Source of the DNA: CAZXSK01 sp964642855
GTDB taxonomy: Bacteria > Planctomycetota > Phycisphaerae > SM23-33
NCBI GenBank assembly: GCA_964642855.1
Contig: CAZXSK010000114.1
Span: 1 to 6,107 of the forward strand
DNA: 6,107 nucleotides
Reading direction: 5' to 3'
Shown here piece by piece: positions 5,795-6,107 of the stretch; the stretch's first letter is position 1; every line of letters begins with the position of its first letter. The notes beneath the pieces were generated by a model. That model had not been told where the DNA came from. It saw nothing but the letters and a program-made list of their open reading frames with translations, and made no database searches. Made by a program: the position numbers and the translations under genes.

Positions 5795-6107
5795 CACCTA
5801 CCTCCTTGTCGCCAGACCGATCGGGCGAACCCGCCGGCGGCGGCGAACATGGATCTACCGATTCTGCCGGTCGGGGCGACTCAGGTTCGTCGCCCGCTTC
5901 CGGGGGCATGACCGTGAACCCCGAGGACAGATCCCCAGCCCTTCGCAGTCGAAGGCGCGGGTTGACACCAGGCGCACAAGGCAGGGGCGCATCCCAGCAC
6001 TGATTCCCCTCGACCGGGACGTGCACCTCCAACCCCGAGTCGGTCGTCTTCGTAATCAGGGGAACCGTCTTTGCCGACTGCCATCCGGTCCACGACACCT
6101 TCGCCAG
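5781..6107 (-). CDS. C-terminal part of an unidentified protein with WDAPLPC motif, operon partner of the glycosyltransferase
   Basis: The frame is open to the right edge, so the gene begins outside the window and only its last 108 residues are seen; the first visible residues are LAKVSW. The visible part has a beta-like stretch (ITKTTDSGLEVHVPVEGNQ), then CWDAPLPCAPGVNP with the C-W-D-x-P-L-P-C motif (5976-6005), LRLRRAGDLSSGF, and a proline- and acid-rich, probably disordered tail of about 40 residues. From memory, similar endings occur on large multi-membrane-helix proteins of unknown function near glycosyltransferases, but I cannot verify this and no membrane segment is visible here. Its stop lies 14 bp inside the next gene, and that gene's ribosome-binding site is in this frame, which supports its being real coding sequence. 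The other frames across this stretch show no such features. Confidence 0.65.
   Translation of the reverse strand: MAKVSWTGWQSAKTVPLITKTTDSGLEVHVPVEGNQCWDAPLPCAPGVNPRLRLRRAGDLSSGFTVMPPEAGDEPESPRPAESVDPCSPPPAGSPDRSGDKEVGGDPL
5800..5807 (-). promoter_or_regulatory. Strong ribosome-binding site of the glycosyltransferase-methyltransferase gene, inside the upstream gene
   Basis: On the minus strand AAGGAGGT is a full match to the anti-Shine-Dalgarno core. It lies inside the upstream reading frame, where it encodes the Lys-Glu-Val region near the C-terminus. It leaves only 2 bases before the first GTG (5797) but 5 before the second (5794), which is why the second is the preferred start. Confidence 0.75.

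Noticed and set aside
5303..5911. Plus-strand open frame opposite the glycosyltransferase domain
   Set aside because: The minus strand carries all GT2 motifs here; this frame is its complement and shows no family features.

Overview
The window is GC-rich, densely coding bacterial chromosome with strongly G/C-biased third codon positions. It carries five well-supported genes or gene fragments and a sixth partial reading frame at the right edge. There are no RNA genes, insertion sequences, CRISPR arrays or phage genes. A planctomycete-like origin is a reasonable guess from the very high GC, the Ala/Asp/Thr-rich lipoprotein linker and the glycosyltransferase-methyltransferase fusion. There is no marker gene here that would settle taxonomy, so this is inference.

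Layout. Positions 1-1374 (+) hold the 3' part of a sodium:neurotransmitter symporter (NSS/SNF family) with an unusual membrane-spanning C-terminal extension. It converges on smpB (1434-1916, -), the tmRNA-binding protein of trans-translation. A gap of about 220 bp (1917-2136) separates smpB from a divergent lipoprotein gene (2137-3186, +). This gap holds a convincing sigma70-type promoter for the lipoprotein and a weaker back-to-back candidate for smpB. The lipoprotein has a lipobox, a low-complexity linker, a short helical HEAT-like segment and a beta-rich C-terminal domain; its role is unknown. After another gap of about 220 bp with an inverted repeat comes a DkgB-like aldo/keto reductase (3406-4260, +) with an intact catalytic tetrad.

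The reductase converges on a minus-strand operon entering from the right edge. Its first visible gene (5781-6107, partial) encodes the C-terminus of an unidentified protein with a W-D-x-P-L-P-C motif and a proline-rich tail. It overlaps the start of a fused glycosyltransferase family 2 / class I SAM methyltransferase (4304-5794). The overlap and the strong ribosome-binding site inside the upstream gene point to translational coupling and a shared glycan or lipid-carrier pathway.

The genes are mostly unrelated housekeeping and accessory functions, and I see no defence or mobile system. The points most worth following are the NSS transporter (eukaryote-like ion-site residues and four extra predicted helices) and the fused glycosyltransferase-methyltransferase with its coupled partner. 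No gene-free stretch exceeds about 220 bp.
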